Assembly: GCF_004340665.1 (NCBI RefSeq) | Contig: NZ_SLWO01000002.1 | Location: 367,587-431,586 of the forward strand | Direction: 5' to 3' | DNA from: Pedobacter psychrotolerans | Lineage (GTDB): Bacteria > Bacteroidota > Bacteroidia > Sphingobacteriales > Sphingobacteriaceae | DNA length: 64,000 nucleotides | The notes under the pieces: model-generated | What the model was told of the DNA's origin: nothing | The model's input: the letters and a program-made list of their open reading frames with translations, nothing else | The model's database searches: none | Program-made: the position numbers and the translations under genes | Shown here: piece after piece, positions 18,381-28,029 of the stretch | How the letters are laid out: every line of letters begins with the position of its first letter | How positions within the stretch are numbered: position 1 is the first letter of the stretch

Positions 18381-19508
18381 TTATTGCGTGGTCACCGTAT
18401 GGGTATAAGGTCCGTCGGCGTTAAGGCTGAGCACTACCTTAACATTCTTGTTATCAGCCGATGGATTAAACTTATAGGTATTATTCCACTGATCATTACT
18501 TACTGCATTGAGGTAGAAATAAGCAGCACCCTGCCCCACCGGACTTACATTATTCACATTACTGCTGCCCAGATAACGAATACCTGCTGAAGTGTGCATG
18601 GCAAATTTATAGCGTTCATCTCTGCCCCAGGAGAACTGATAAAACACCACCGGAATGTTTCCAGACTGCCAGGTACCGTTTGAGGTATAAGTCAGCTGAC
18701 CTATTTCATTGCCGTAAGCCGACATGTATAAACCCAAACCCTGTACCTCAACAGCATCAGCCACGGTAGCCACGTTGAAATCATATTTTAAATAGTAAAC
18801 TTTAGCAGTACCTGTAACGGTAATGGTGTTTGTGCCTTCCTTTACTAAAGCACCTTCGGTGAAGAATTTCCTGGCTGATGAGGTGGTTTGATCAATCAGT
18901 TGATAAGTACCTGGTTTAAGCGTGGTATAAATTTCAAAAATTCCCTCGTCCAGCTTTTTCATTTTAACGGCCTTGGTAAGGTCGTCGCCGGCTTCAGTTG
19001 CAGAACCCGTGAGATACAGATTTGCGGGTACTTCGACGAATCCGGCCGGGCGTTCCACTTGCAGGATTCTGCTTTCCTGCCCAGGCTTTTTATTGGTGGC
19101 TTTAGATGCAATTACCGTCCATTTAATATTTCCGGTACTGGAAGAATTGATCCCGCATAATGCGGCAATTTTAGTCAGGTCTTTATGCGTAATGGTTACC
19201 TGAGGTTGCACTCCTGCAGCATCTGAAAGCACCTTATAAACGGGTTTGGAGAAATCACCACTTTCTTTATCGAAGGCCACTTCGTATAAAATAAGTCCAC
19301 CATCTTCTGCGTTAGCTGCCGTCCATTTAAATTGTTGGGTGGCCTGGGTATTGGCAGGCGTTAATTTGATACTTTGTTGATTTTGAGGCAAGGTTAAACT
19401 CCCGATGGGATTTAGATTTTCATTTAAATCTTTCTCCTCCTTTTTGCAGGAGCTGAGGGCGATAAACGATAGCGCCAGCAAAACGAATGTTGTTTTTAGA
19501 TTTTTCAT
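18381..19508 (-). CDS. SusE-like outer-membrane binding lipoprotein
   Basis: 375 residues with a lipoprotein signal (SFIALSSCKKEE, Cys 21). Residues about 40-155 resemble the SusE N-terminal Ig-like domain (FKWTAANAEDGGLILYEVAF); residues about 160-370 form two beta-rich domains like the SusE/SusF starch-binding modules (LYLTGSATEAGDD; GLYMSAYGNEIGQLTY). No catalytic motif is visible. It lies 13 bp after SusD. The role is probably surface binding of mannan oligosaccharide; the ligand is inferred from the operon. Confidence 0.82.
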   Translation of the reverse strand: MKNLKTTFVLLALSFIALSSCKKEEKDLNENLNPIGSLTLPQNQQSIKLTPANTQATQQFKWTAANAEDGGLILYEVAFDKESGDFSKPVYKVLSDAAGVQPQVTITHKDLTKIAALCGINSSSTGNIKWTVIASKATNKKPGQESRILQVERPAGFVEVPANLYLTGSATEAGDDLTKAVKMKKLDEGIFEIYTTLKPGTYQLIDQTTSSARKFFTEGALVKEGTNTITVTGTAKVYYLKYDFNVATVADAVEVQGLGLYMSAYGNEIGQLTYTSNGTWQSGNIPVVFYQFSWGRDERYKFAMHTSAGIRYLGSSNVNNVSPVGQGAAYFYLNAVSNDQWNNTYKFNPSADNKNVKVVLSLNADGPYTHTVTTQ

Positions 19509-19521
19509 ATTGCTTGATATT

Positions 19522-21144
19522 TTAGTAACCAGGATTTTGAGTTAAGCTTTTGTTCAGGCTAATCTCACTTGAAGGAATTGCCCATAAATAATCTCTCTGT
19601 GGATTAAACTTGCGCTGCTGTGTGCGGATATAGCCATTGTCGATGTTTTGATCGGCAGCAAATTTGGCACCGTGGGCAAAACCATTCATCGTGGTTTCAG
19701 CCAGTTTCCACCGCCTTAAATCATCTACCCTTAATCCTTCCATGGCCATTTCTGCCCGGCGTTCTCTGCGGATCACATTGGTTAAATCGCCACCAGGAAA
19801 ATTTAATGCAGCAGCATCGGTAAAGCCTGCTCTTGCTCGGAGCGCACCAATGGTTTTTGCCCAAACGGTGGCATCCATCTGCCCTAAGCTATTTTTGGCT
19901 TCTGCATAGGTAAGTAACACTTCAGCATATCTGAATAAATGCAGATTATTGCCCGACACGAAACTTGATAAAGCACTTGGATCGAAATATTTTCTCCAGT
20001 AATACGCTGTCGCAGATGCACTTTGCGAACCCGGTGAATATTCATCAAGCCCGGGCTGAACCGGATCGGTACCGGGTTTAATGTAAATGGTTTTGGTACT
20101 GTTATTCGGATTTACCCAGGTGTATCGATCATAAACAACGGTAGCCGTAAGTCGTGGATCACGGTTGATATACGGGTTACTTTCCACATATCCAGATCCT
20201 GCTTCCTTGATGCCTTTTCCGTTAAGCATTACATAATCGTCTACCAACTCTTGTGTGGGTGCCATGTTGCTCACCCGGCCGCCTACAGTTCTCGGAGCAA
20301 AATCCCAGAAATTCTGCCAGGTTCTGATGGTGGGTACATATTGCAGCGATAGAATGCTTTCATTATTGGTTTTGTTCGTAGCCGGATCACTAAACAATGC
20401 ACTATAGCTTGGTGTAAGTGAGTAGGTTCCATAAGTTGCCTGGTTGTTGATCAGTTTCTCACAAACTGCGATCACTTCTGCCGTTTTATTTCCTTCATAT
20501 AATAAAGTCCTCATTTGCAAAGCCAGTGCAGCACCTTTGGTGATTCTGCCATTTTCACTTTCAGGAAGCTGATCTTTACTCGGAAGATTAGGTATAGCAC
20601 TTTCCAGCTGACTGATGATAAAAGCATTTACCGCAGCTTTGGATGTACGCGGAATCACCTGCGCTTCTTCAGGGCTCAGGTCATGATCAGGAAGCGGAAC
20701 ATCGCCATACCATTTGGTTAAGTTAAACAGTGCGAAAGCCCTCATAAACTGGTTTTCTGCTTTCATTCTGGCAATGGTAGCTGCCGGAAGTGTTTTATTC
20801 TGATCTACATTTTCAAGAAAAATATTTACCGATTTAATGGTGCGGTAATAACTGGCCCAATCGCCCTGGAATTTCCCGGTAAGAGATGTGGCGTTACCGC
20901 TGGCAATTAAATTCAGGTCTCCCGAGGGTGAATACGCATTATCTGAAAGTGCCTCTGGCTCAAAAAATAATGAACTGTTGTAAAGCAGACTATAATTATT
21001 GTTTAAGGCATTATTGACGTTTACATCAACCGTCCAGAATGTTAAATCTGAAAACCGGTCGGTTGGCGCAATATCCAGTTTTTTACAACCCGCAAAAGCA
21101 AGGATTGCGATGGCTGTCAGGAAGATTTTATTTAGGTGTTTCAT
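19522..21144 (-). CDS. SusD/RagB family lipoprotein (mannan PUL)
   Basis: Surface glycan-binding partner of the SusC just upstream. From ATG 21144 the signal AILAFAGCKKLDIAPTDRFS carries the lipobox Cys. Family features: MKAENQFMRAFALFNLTKWYGDVPL, LFRYAEVLLTYAEAKNS, and the C-terminal RRERRAEMAMEGLRVDDLRRW split here as RRERRAEMAMEG and LRVDDLRRWKLAE, then FNPQRDYLWAIP. About 540 residues. The longer frame begins at 21168, overlapping the SusC stop by one base, so the pair is translationally close. Confidence 0.94.
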   Translation of the reverse strand: MKHLNKIFLTAIAILAFAGCKKLDIAPTDRFSDLTFWTVDVNVNNALNNNYSLLYNSSLFFEPEALSDNAYSPSGDLNLIASGNATSLTGKFQGDWASYYRTIKSVNIFLENVDQNKTLPAATIARMKAENQFMRAFALFNLTKWYGDVPLPDHDLSPEEAQVIPRTSKAAVNAFIISQLESAIPNLPSKDQLPESENGRITKGAALALQMRTLLYEGNKTAEVIAVCEKLINNQATYGTYSLTPSYSALFSDPATNKTNNESILSLQYVPTIRTWQNFWDFAPRTVGGRVSNMAPTQELVDDYVMLNGKGIKEAGSGYVESNPYINRDPRLTATVVYDRYTWVNPNNSTKTIYIKPGTDPVQPGLDEYSPGSQSASATAYYWRKYFDPSALSSFVSGNNLHLFRYAEVLLTYAEAKNSLGQMDATVWAKTIGALRARAGFTDAAALNFPGGDLTNVIRRERRAEMAMEGLRVDDLRRWKLAETTMNGFAHGAKFAADQNIDNGYIRTQQRKFNPQRDYLWAIPSSEISLNKSLTQNPGY

Positions 21145-21167
21145 TTTATTTATGCTAACCATGATCA

Positions 21168-24100
21168 TTAAAAAGTTATATCCAATCCGGCACCGTAAAA
21201 GATAGGAAGCGGATATGAGCGGGCACTATTGGAGCCTGAACCTAGACTTACATTGTTTCCGAATTCTGAAGTTTCCGGGTCGATGAATTTAAGTTTACTG
21301 AGCGTGAACAAATTTTGCCCGATCAGCGAAACCCTGAAACGTTCGATACCAAATTTCTTTGAGACCGTTTGAGGCACAGTATAGCCAATGTTCACATTCT
21401 TTAACCGCACGTAAGCGGCATCATATTTATACAGATCTGATCCTGTACGCCAGTTATTGGTATTGGAAGGCGAGCCGATATTGGCGAAAATTGGGTAACG
21501 GGCATCCGGATTGCTGGGTGTCCAATGATCGGTCATGTGTTCATATACCGTTGCGCCGTATCCATAATGAAAAGGCTCAACCAATTCACCCCTTAGAAAA
21601 GTTTCACGTTTACCTACGCCCTGAATAAAGAGCTGAAGATCAAATCCTTTAACGGCTAGCCGATAAGTAAAACCGAAAGTATATCTCGGAAAAGGATTAC
21701 CTAAAACGGTTTTATCATTGGCATCTATAATGCCATCGTTATTCAGGTCTTTAAATTTTACATCACCTGGTACGACCGGGTTCCCGGCAATTTTTGGAGA
21801 GTTGTTAATGTCTGCCTGATTTTGGAAAAAACCATTGGTTTCGTAACCATAATATTGGGTAATGGGTTCACCAATTCTTCTGATCAATTGAAATACATCC
21901 TGATTGATAATTTGTTCCGTAGCTCCACCTGATAACTGAAGCAATTTATTCTGGTTATCTGCAACATTTACGCTAAAACTTTGGGTTACATTTTCACCAC
22001 GGAGGTTATAGGTTAAGGAAGCTTCCCAGCCTTTACTTCTTACTTTGGCTACGTTAAAATCTGGTGTTGCTGCACCAAAAATGGCCGGAATATCTTGTCT
22101 GGGTTGTAAAATATCTCTGGTTACCTTATTGAAATAATCAAAAGATGCAGTTAAGCGGTTATCAAAAAAGGCAGCATCGATACCAATATTTAAGGTTGAA
22201 GCCTTTTCCCAGGTTAAATCTCTATTGGATAAAAGCGTACCCGCACCACCAACGGGCACATTGTTAAATCCATAAGCACTGGCGTAATTGAAATAGGTTG
22301 TCTGGTATTGAAAATTACCCACATTCTGGTTCCCCAATACGCCATATGATGCGCGAAGTTTCAGATTGCTCACCGTGTTTTTAACAGATTCCATAAAGGA
22401 TTCCTGCGTAATGATCCAGCCGGCACTTACCGACGGGAAAAAGCTTCCGCGATTGCCTTTGGCGAATTTTGAAGAAGCATCATACCTGGCTGTAGCTTCA
22501 AACAGGTATTTATCCTGGTAAGCGTAATTTGCTCTCCCGAACAGGGAAAGTAAACTGTTAGAGTTGATGGCCAAACTGTTGCTCGAATTGATGGGATCAA
22601 CCAGTGTTCCGGTAGTTGGTGTACCCAACAACTGATCCGTGAGTGTTTTCTGCAATTGAAATCCACGTTGAGAGAAGTTTTCACTGGATGCGCCCAGCTG
22701 TACTTTAAAATCATGTGCCGCTATTTTCTTACCATACTCCAGATATAACTTTGTATTGAAAAGCTGCGATTTGCTGTTTCCATCTAATACGGAACGGTCA
22801 TCACCATAAACGCCTGAGGGTAAAAAATTAACCTGTGTACGGCGGAAAAATGTTCCGTTATTTTGTAAGGTTCCGCCAAATTCGCCTGTAAGTTTCAGGT
22901 CATTGGTAATGCTGAACTGTCCGTTGAATGCACCAAAAATTTCATCGTTATCTGCCTGATTATAACCACCTTTTTCTAAAACACCATATTCATTGTATTG
23001 AGAAGCTACAGGGTTGGTTAAATAATTACCATTTTCATCCTGCCAGTTGTAATTTAAAGGAACACGGTTAGCATCAGCAAAAATGTTATTGTCGCCCACG
23101 CTATTGGTTTTGTTCCGGGTTTTGGTGTAAAGGAGAATAAAATTAGTTTTTAACTTTCCGATTACGTTGCTTTGATTTAAGCGTAAATTGTATTTCTGAT
23201 AGCCAAAATCAGGTCCATCTCCACCATTACCTATAAAATTACTCCCCTGATCCTGGTAACCTGCAGAAACATAAAAGGAACTTTTCTCTCCCCCGCCAAC
23301 AATGCTAAAGTTATGCGATTGCTGTGGTGCAGTACGTAAAAGGTGATCAATATCCCAGGTACCATTTCCCTGATCTTTCAGTTGCTGAATCTGATCTGGT
23401 GTATAAGCCGGACTCAGTCCAGAATTAACCAGCGATTCATTTTTATAGTAAGCGTTTTCCCACGCCGGAACTTTTTTAACCAGCACATTGGCATCCTGGA
23501 TTCCATAACTTCCATTATAGGAGACAGCTGTTTTTTGATTGAGCTTTCCACCTTTAGTGGTCACCAATATTACGCCATTTGCCGCTCTTGAACCATAAAT
23601 GGCTGCTGAACCTGCATCTTTTAATACGGTTACACTGGCAATATCATTCGGATTTAGCGTATTTAAATTCCCACCCACAATTCCATCAACCACCACCAAC
23701 GGTGTATTATCACCCAAAGTACCTACGCCACGGATATTTACCGTTACGTTACTTCCCGGATTTAACGAACTTTGCTGAATAATTAAATTCGGCGATTCTC
23801 CCTGAAGGGCCTGATAAACATTGAGTACAGGTTTATTCTCTATATTTTTAGCATCGATGGTGTTAATTGCACCGGTTACCGAAACCCTTTTCTGAACGCC
23901 ATAACCCACAACCACCACATCTTCTAATTCATTATTTCCGTCGGCATTCATTTGAACATTGATCGCGGTACGACCACCAATCGCTATCTCCTGACTTACA
24001 TATCCTAAATAAGAAAAAGTAAGGCTGCTATTTGCCAAGTTATCCGGAACGGAAAGGCTGTAAAGCCCATTGGCATCGGTTACGGCACCAACTGCAGTAC

Positions 24101-24320
24101 CTTTAATTTGTACACTTACACCGGGAAGTCCGAGGCCTTTTTCATCAACAACTTTTCCTTTCACGGTAATATTAACCATGGCCAGGCGATTTGTGGAAAC
24201 AGGTACCGTTGCTGCTAAAAGAAAATGAGGGAAAAATGCAATCAAAACGACTGCAATAGGTACGAATGGCCAGAGCGGCAATCGCTTCAATTTTTTAAGT
24301 TGGTAAAGTTTAAGTCTCAT
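21168..24320 (-). CDS. SusC/RagA TonB-dependent transporter, no STN domain (mannan PUL)
   Basis: 1050 residues. A signal segment (FVPIAVVLIAFFPHFLLAA) leads directly into the carboxypeptidase-regulatory-like domain (about 50-135; VDEKGLGLPGVSVQIKG), then the plug (DVVVVGYGVQKRVSVTGAI; PLVVVDGIVGG; GSAAIYGSRAANGVI) and the beta-barrel (AYVRLKNVNIGYTVP near the C-terminus). Unlike the other two SusC proteins in the window it has no STN domain, and there is no sigma/FecR pair beside it. That fits control by a cytoplasmic sensor such as the divergent GntR. It imports mannan oligosaccharides, inferred from the neighbours. Confidence 0.95.
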   Translation of the reverse strand: MRLKLYQLKKLKRLPLWPFVPIAVVLIAFFPHFLLAATVPVSTNRLAMVNITVKGKVVDEKGLGLPGVSVQIKGTAVGAVTDANGLYSLSVPDNLANSSLTFSYLGYVSQEIAIGGRTAINVQMNADGNNELEDVVVVGYGVQKRVSVTGAINTIDAKNIENKPVLNVYQALQGESPNLIIQQSSLNPGSNVTVNIRGVGTLGDNTPLVVVDGIVGGNLNTLNPNDIASVTVLKDAGSAAIYGSRAANGVILVTTKGGKLNQKTAVSYNGSYGIQDANVLVKKVPAWENAYYKNESLVNSGLSPAYTPDQIQQLKDQGNGTWDIDHLLRTAPQQSHNFSIVGGGEKSSFYVSAGYQDQGSNFIGNGGDGPDFGYQKYNLRLNQSNVIGKLKTNFILLYTKTRNKTNSVGDNNIFADANRVPLNYNWQDENGNYLTNPVASQYNEYGVLEKGGYNQADNDEIFGAFNGQFSITNDLKLTGEFGGTLQNNGTFFRRTQVNFLPSGVYGDDRSVLDGNSKSQLFNTKLYLEYGKKIAAHDFKVQLGASSENFSQRGFQLQKTLTDQLLGTPTTGTLVDPINSSNSLAINSNSLLSLFGRANYAYQDKYLFEATARYDASSKFAKGNRGSFFPSVSAGWIITQESFMESVKNTVSNLKLRASYGVLGNQNVGNFQYQTTYFNYASAYGFNNVPVGGAGTLLSNRDLTWEKASTLNIGIDAAFFDNRLTASFDYFNKVTRDILQPRQDIPAIFGAATPDFNVAKVRSKGWEASLTYNLRGENVTQSFSVNVADNQNKLLQLSGGATEQIINQDVFQLIRRIGEPITQYYGYETNGFFQNQADINNSPKIAGNPVVPGDVKFKDLNNDGIIDANDKTVLGNPFPRYTFGFTYRLAVKGFDLQLFIQGVGKRETFLRGELVEPFHYGYGATVYEHMTDHWTPSNPDARYPIFANIGSPSNTNNWRTGSDLYKYDAAYVRLKNVNIGYTVPQTVSKKFGIERFRVSLIGQNLFTLSKLKFIDPETSEFGNNVSLGSGSNSARSYPLPIFYGAGLDITF

Positions 24321-24389
24321 AACATTTGGATAGGTTAAGATGCCTTCGCATCTGGATAATTTGGTTAGTTTTTTATGAATGGGTATTGG

Positions 24390-25811
24390 TTATTTTACGT
24401 TGTTGGCATGATCGGCCTGCCAATGCGCATCTATTTCTTCGAGCGATCGGCCTTTGGTTTCAGGAATCAGTTTCCAGGTGAGGTATAGTGCCGGAGAACA
24501 GCAAATGGCAAAAATCCAGAAAGTCCAGGCAGAGCCGAGCCCTTCCAACATTAAAGGCGTGAGTTGTCCGACAAAGAAATTTCCGATCCAGAGCGTAAGT
24601 GTTGCCAAAGACATCGCCTTGCCCCTGATGCCGTTGGGAAAGATCTCTCCGATCACCACCCAACAAACCGGACCAAAAGAAAAAGCAAAACAGGCAATGA
24701 AAGCTAAAATAAAAATCAAGATCCATGGACCTGAAATTATTCCTGCCTGAAAAAGGATACCAATAATTACCAGTGATAAAACGGCACCACCAATCCCGAC
24801 GTAGAGCAAGGGTTTCCTCCCCCATTTATCGACGGTAAAAATGGCCACAAAAGTAAAGATCACATTAATCAGACCTATGGTGACCTGTCCGCCTAAGGCA
24901 TTATTTAAAGTAAAACCTGCCTGTTCTAAAATCCTCGGGCCATAATAGATCACAGCATTAATCCCGCAAACCTGCGACAAGAAAGGCAATAACAGTCCGA
25001 TCCATAAGGCTTTACGGTATACTGGTTTAAAAAGTGTTTTGAGCGAGGCATCTTCTTCCGTTTCATTTTGAGATAAAAAGGCATTTACTTCTTTATTGGC
25101 CGCCTGTTCTCCATCTATTTTGATCAGAATACTTTTAGCCCGTGCCGTTTGGCCTTTGGTTAATAACCATCTTGGCGACTCCGGAACCAGGAACAACGAT
25201 AATAAGAAGATTAAGGCTGGTACGCCTCCCAGGCCGAGCATTGCTCGCCATACTTCTGCAGAAAATATTTTTTCGGCCTGGCCTCCGGCAAAATGATCAC
25301 CGGCATGACTGGCCAGAAATGCATTGCTGAAATACGCAGCCACTATCCCAATGGTTAGTGCCAACTGATAGAGCGAAACCATGGTTCCACGAAGTCTGGA
25401 TGGTGCAAATTCTGAGATGTAAAGCGGAGAAACCATTGAGGCCACGCCAATCCCTACCCCACCAACAAGTCGGAAAACGATCAGCATAGAAAAACTGCTG
25501 GCATACATACAGCCGAGGGCAGAGACGAGGAATAGAAATGCAGATAGAATCAAAACGATTTTTCTGCCATAATGATCGCTGAGTTTCCCGGAGATACTTA
25601 CGCCGATGATGCAGCCCAAAAGGGCACAGCTCACAAACCATCCTTCGCTTACGGCGTTGAGTCCAAAATCGCCTTTCACCAAACTAATGGTTCCGGAAAT
25701 TACCGCGGTATCAAAACCGAAAAGAAACCCACCCAGGGCGGCAACCAGGCAAACGAGGTATAAATAAGTTTTGCTGTTTTTAACAGCGATATATTGGTTA
25801 GTGCTATTCAT
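24390..25811 (-). CDS. MFS sugar porter (sugar:H+ symporter type)
   Basis: 473 residues, twelve membrane segments. Sugar-porter motifs are clear: GGFLFGFDTAVISG in helix 1, DHYGRKIVL after helix 2, VPESPRWLLTKGQ before the central loop, DKWGRKPLLYVG after helix 8 and PETKGRSLEEID at the C-terminus. These match the XylE/GalP-like family. Encoded 5 bp after phosphomannose isomerase and 69 bp before susC, so it probably carries free mannose released in the periplasm into the cytoplasm; that specificity is inferred from position. Confidence 0.92.
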   Translation of the reverse strand: MNSTNQYIAVKNSKTYLYLVCLVAALGGFLFGFDTAVISGTISLVKGDFGLNAVSEGWFVSCALLGCIIGVSISGKLSDHYGRKIVLILSAFLFLVSALGCMYASSFSMLIVFRLVGGVGIGVASMVSPLYISEFAPSRLRGTMVSLYQLALTIGIVAAYFSNAFLASHAGDHFAGGQAEKIFSAEVWRAMLGLGGVPALIFLLSLFLVPESPRWLLTKGQTARAKSILIKIDGEQAANKEVNAFLSQNETEEDASLKTLFKPVYRKALWIGLLLPFLSQVCGINAVIYYGPRILEQAGFTLNNALGGQVTIGLINVIFTFVAIFTVDKWGRKPLLYVGIGGAVLSLVIIGILFQAGIISGPWILIFILAFIACFAFSFGPVCWVVIGEIFPNGIRGKAMSLATLTLWIGNFFVGQLTPLMLEGLGSAWTFWIFAICCSPALYLTWKLIPETKGRSLEEIDAHWQADHANNVK

Positions 25812-25816
25812 GAGGC

Positions 25817-27637
25817 TTATTTTAAGAATGCTTTAATCACTTTTGCCCCTTCTGCACTCTGGTTGATGATTTTATAACTTCCTGCGGCTGCCGGAATCAC
25901 GAATGTTTCGGCAAAAGGAAAGGTCATTATGGTGCCATCCGCAGATTCAACAGTAATGGCTGTTCCTTCTACCAGCATTAGTACGTGGCAAACATTTTCT
26001 GTTTCGACTTCAATTTCCTGATCAAATTCCAGTCGGTGAACATCATAAAAATGATCCTGATGGGTAGGTAAATGATAGCAAGTCATATCATCACGTTCGA
26101 AAAGCACAGAAGGCTTAGCAATTAATTCCTGCTTTACTTTATCTCCCTTTCTACTGAAATCGAGATTTTTAAAAGCGTGATCGATATTAATCGGACGAGG
26201 TTTTCCATTTAAATCCAACCTTACCCAATCGTACATTTTAAAGGTAAAAATGTAGGGTGTGGCACTAATTTCGAGCACCAGATTTTCTGCTCCGGCACTA
26301 TGAACGGTTCCGTTTGGAATTAAAAACAAATCATGCTTTTTGGCTTGGTGAACCTGAACGTATTTTTCAATGTCGATTTCCTGATTGTTGAGATTGCTGT
26401 TTTCTAAGGTTTCTCTGAATTCAACTGCATCAATATCTTTCTGAAAACCGAGGTAAACAGTAGCGTCATCTTTACAGTCTAAAATATAATAGGTTTCATC
26501 CTGCGTGATGTTTTCACCGAATTCATTTTGGATATATTCCAGGCTTGGATGGCATTGAATGGAAAGATTTCCACCATCAAAAGTATCAAGAAAGTCGAAT
26601 CGTATCGGAAATTCATCGCCAAACTGTGCTGCATGCTTGCCCAAAACATTTTTGTTATGGGTAAACATCAGTGCATCAAAAGATACTTCTAAAAGCCAGC
26701 CATCGCTTTCGAAAACAATGCCGTTTTCTGGCACAATCAGCTCAAACGACCATGCATAATTCACCTCATTCTGATCGAGTTGAGGCATGTGGTCTTTCAT
26801 CCATTGCCCACCCCATGCGCCGGGAGCAAACCACGGACGGGCACGAAAAACGGACGATGACATTTTAGTCAGGCCATTACGAAGATCTTTACCATGAGCC
26901 CAATTCACTTCATCTTCCCACTGTGCATCCACAAAAACATCAAGGGTATGGATCAGTTCCTTTTTATGTTGATTTAACACTACCCAATCCACAAAATAAA
27001 AACGTTTGTACATTTCCATTTGCCCTTCAGGTTGCTTCATGCCCAGATTGCAGATGGAACCTGCGCTCATTCTATGTTGAAGTTCATTTTTTGGCAGGTC
27101 TACATAGATTAAACTGGCATTCCAGCTTGCTAACGAAGCACCACAGCCGATGACCATGTTAATATCAGCAGTTGAATCTTTTTGTACTTCATTTAAAGCA
27201 GCAGTGTCAAAATAATCCGAAAGCGTTAATGTTGTTTTCCTGCCCCAAACCGAATCTTCTGCGCCAAGAAAAGGGGCTATCATGGCATTTAATTCCGCTT
27301 CGCTTTTAAAAAATGAAGCCGTATCGATGATGTTTACAGAAAGTTGTCTCGAACTCAGTTCCTGAGTTAATGCGGTGATCAGGCGATTCCAGAATACTCC
27401 CACAAAACCGTCAATCGCAACCGTTTTTTGTTCAACGATGTAATCGCAAAGCGATGAATAGCCATCGAATATTTTTTGATCGCCAAGTGGATAATAAGGA
27501 TAAATATCATAACCCTGCGGCTGATTGATTTTGTTGATATGGCGGGGCATAATCTCCTGCCTTGTTTTTCTCATTGGTTCTTCTATAGACATCACTAGAT
27601 TGAAAATGTGGTATGGATTAATTGGATTGTCTTTCAT
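25817..27637 (-). CDS. class I mannose-6-phosphate isomerase with N-terminal pseudokinase-like domain
   Basis: 606 residues. The C-terminal 330 are a class I phosphomannose isomerase: SIQCHPSLEY (Gln and His metal ligands, near 360), ETYYILDCKDD (Glu ligand), FLIPNGTVHSAG (His ligand, near 442), and YDWVRLDLNGKPR. It converts mannose-6-phosphate to fructose-6-phosphate. The N-terminal 240 residues look like a uridine-kinase-type P-loop fold: TVAIDGFVGVFWNRLITAL stands where a Walker A would be but has no GKS/GKT, and SLIYVDLPKNELQHRM and FYFVDWVVLNQHK follow in kinase-like order. Probably first gene of the mannan operon. A start at residue 17 (MSIEEPM, 27589) is also possible because a palindrome lies 10 bp upstream of 27637. 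Confidence 0.88.
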   Translation of the reverse strand: MKDNPINPYHIFNLVMSIEEPMRKTRQEIMPRHINKINQPQGYDIYPYYPLGDQKIFDGYSSLCDYIVEQKTVAIDGFVGVFWNRLITALTQELSSRQLSVNIIDTASFFKSEAELNAMIAPFLGAEDSVWGRKTTLTLSDYFDTAALNEVQKDSTADINMVIGCGASLASWNASLIYVDLPKNELQHRMSAGSICNLGMKQPEGQMEMYKRFYFVDWVVLNQHKKELIHTLDVFVDAQWEDEVNWAHGKDLRNGLTKMSSSVFRARPWFAPGAWGGQWMKDHMPQLDQNEVNYAWSFELIVPENGIVFESDGWLLEVSFDALMFTHNKNVLGKHAAQFGDEFPIRFDFLDTFDGGNLSIQCHPSLEYIQNEFGENITQDETYYILDCKDDATVYLGFQKDIDAVEFRETLENSNLNNQEIDIEKYVQVHQAKKHDLFLIPNGTVHSAGAENLVLEISATPYIFTFKMYDWVRLDLNGKPRPINIDHAFKNLDFSRKGDKVKQELIAKPSVLFERDDMTCYHLPTHQDHFYDVHRLEFDQEIEVETENVCHVLMLVEGTAITVESADGTIMTFPFAETFVIPAAAGSYKIINQSAEGAKVIKAFLK

Positions 27638-27646
27638 GCTAAATTT

Positions 27647-27656
27647 TGTATGTACA
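27647..27656. promoter_or_regulatory. candidate GntR operator before phosphomannose isomerase
   Basis: TGTATGTACA, which contains the perfect palindrome ATGTACAT (27650-27657). It is a one-base variant of the palindrome at 27865-27874 and fits the GT-N-TA-N-AC core bound by many GntR/HutC regulators. It lies 9 bp upstream of the isomerase ATG, where bound protein would block transcription or initiation. Confidence 0.5.
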
Positions 27657-27864
27657 TAAAAGCTATATTCAACATTATATTTTTTTTATTTGCGATAAGA
27701 TAAAGGCAAGTAATGGATAAACTTTATTTTCAAACCGAACCTACGAAGCAACATACTATTGCCCAATAGCATAACAAAGGCTCCTATAAGTATAAAATAT
27801 GGGATGATCATCTTTCAGGTAAATTTGAAATTAAAAATTTGGCTAGAACACACATTCAATAGTA

Positions 27865-27874
27865 TGTATATACA
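27865..27874. promoter_or_regulatory. candidate GntR operator, second site
   Basis: TGTATATACA, a perfect 10-bp palindrome with the HutC-type core GTATATAC. It is 165 bp upstream of the divergent GntR/UTRA start and 218 bp from the first site. Both sites lie in the only shared promoter region of the mannan operon and the regulator. Confidence 0.5.
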
Positions 27875-27932
27875 AATGTATTATTTAAAAATTAATTCAC
27901 AAATATTTTATGCGTTAATTTTAAAGATCTAT

Positions 27933-27940
27933 TAGTTTTG
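27933..27940 (+). promoter_or_regulatory. Bacteroidota-type -7 element for the GntR/UTRA gene
   Basis: TAGTTTTG matches the TAnnTTTG consensus of the -7 box used by the primary sigma factor of Bacteroidota. It would start transcription near 27947, about 80 bp before the chosen ATG. No good -33 TTTG is present at the usual distance, so the call is tentative. Confidence 0.4.
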
Positions 27941-28029
27941 ACATTAGCTCTTCGCCTGATTTGCTTACAAGGAAGTTTATGTACAGACATGCGCTTATAA
28001 GCTATTTTTTTTTTATCATTGTGATGATT

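Noticed and set aside
24460..24825. 121-codon minus-strand frame within the sugar transporter
   Set aside because: Out-of-frame shadow of the MFS gene, whose helices and motifs are intact.
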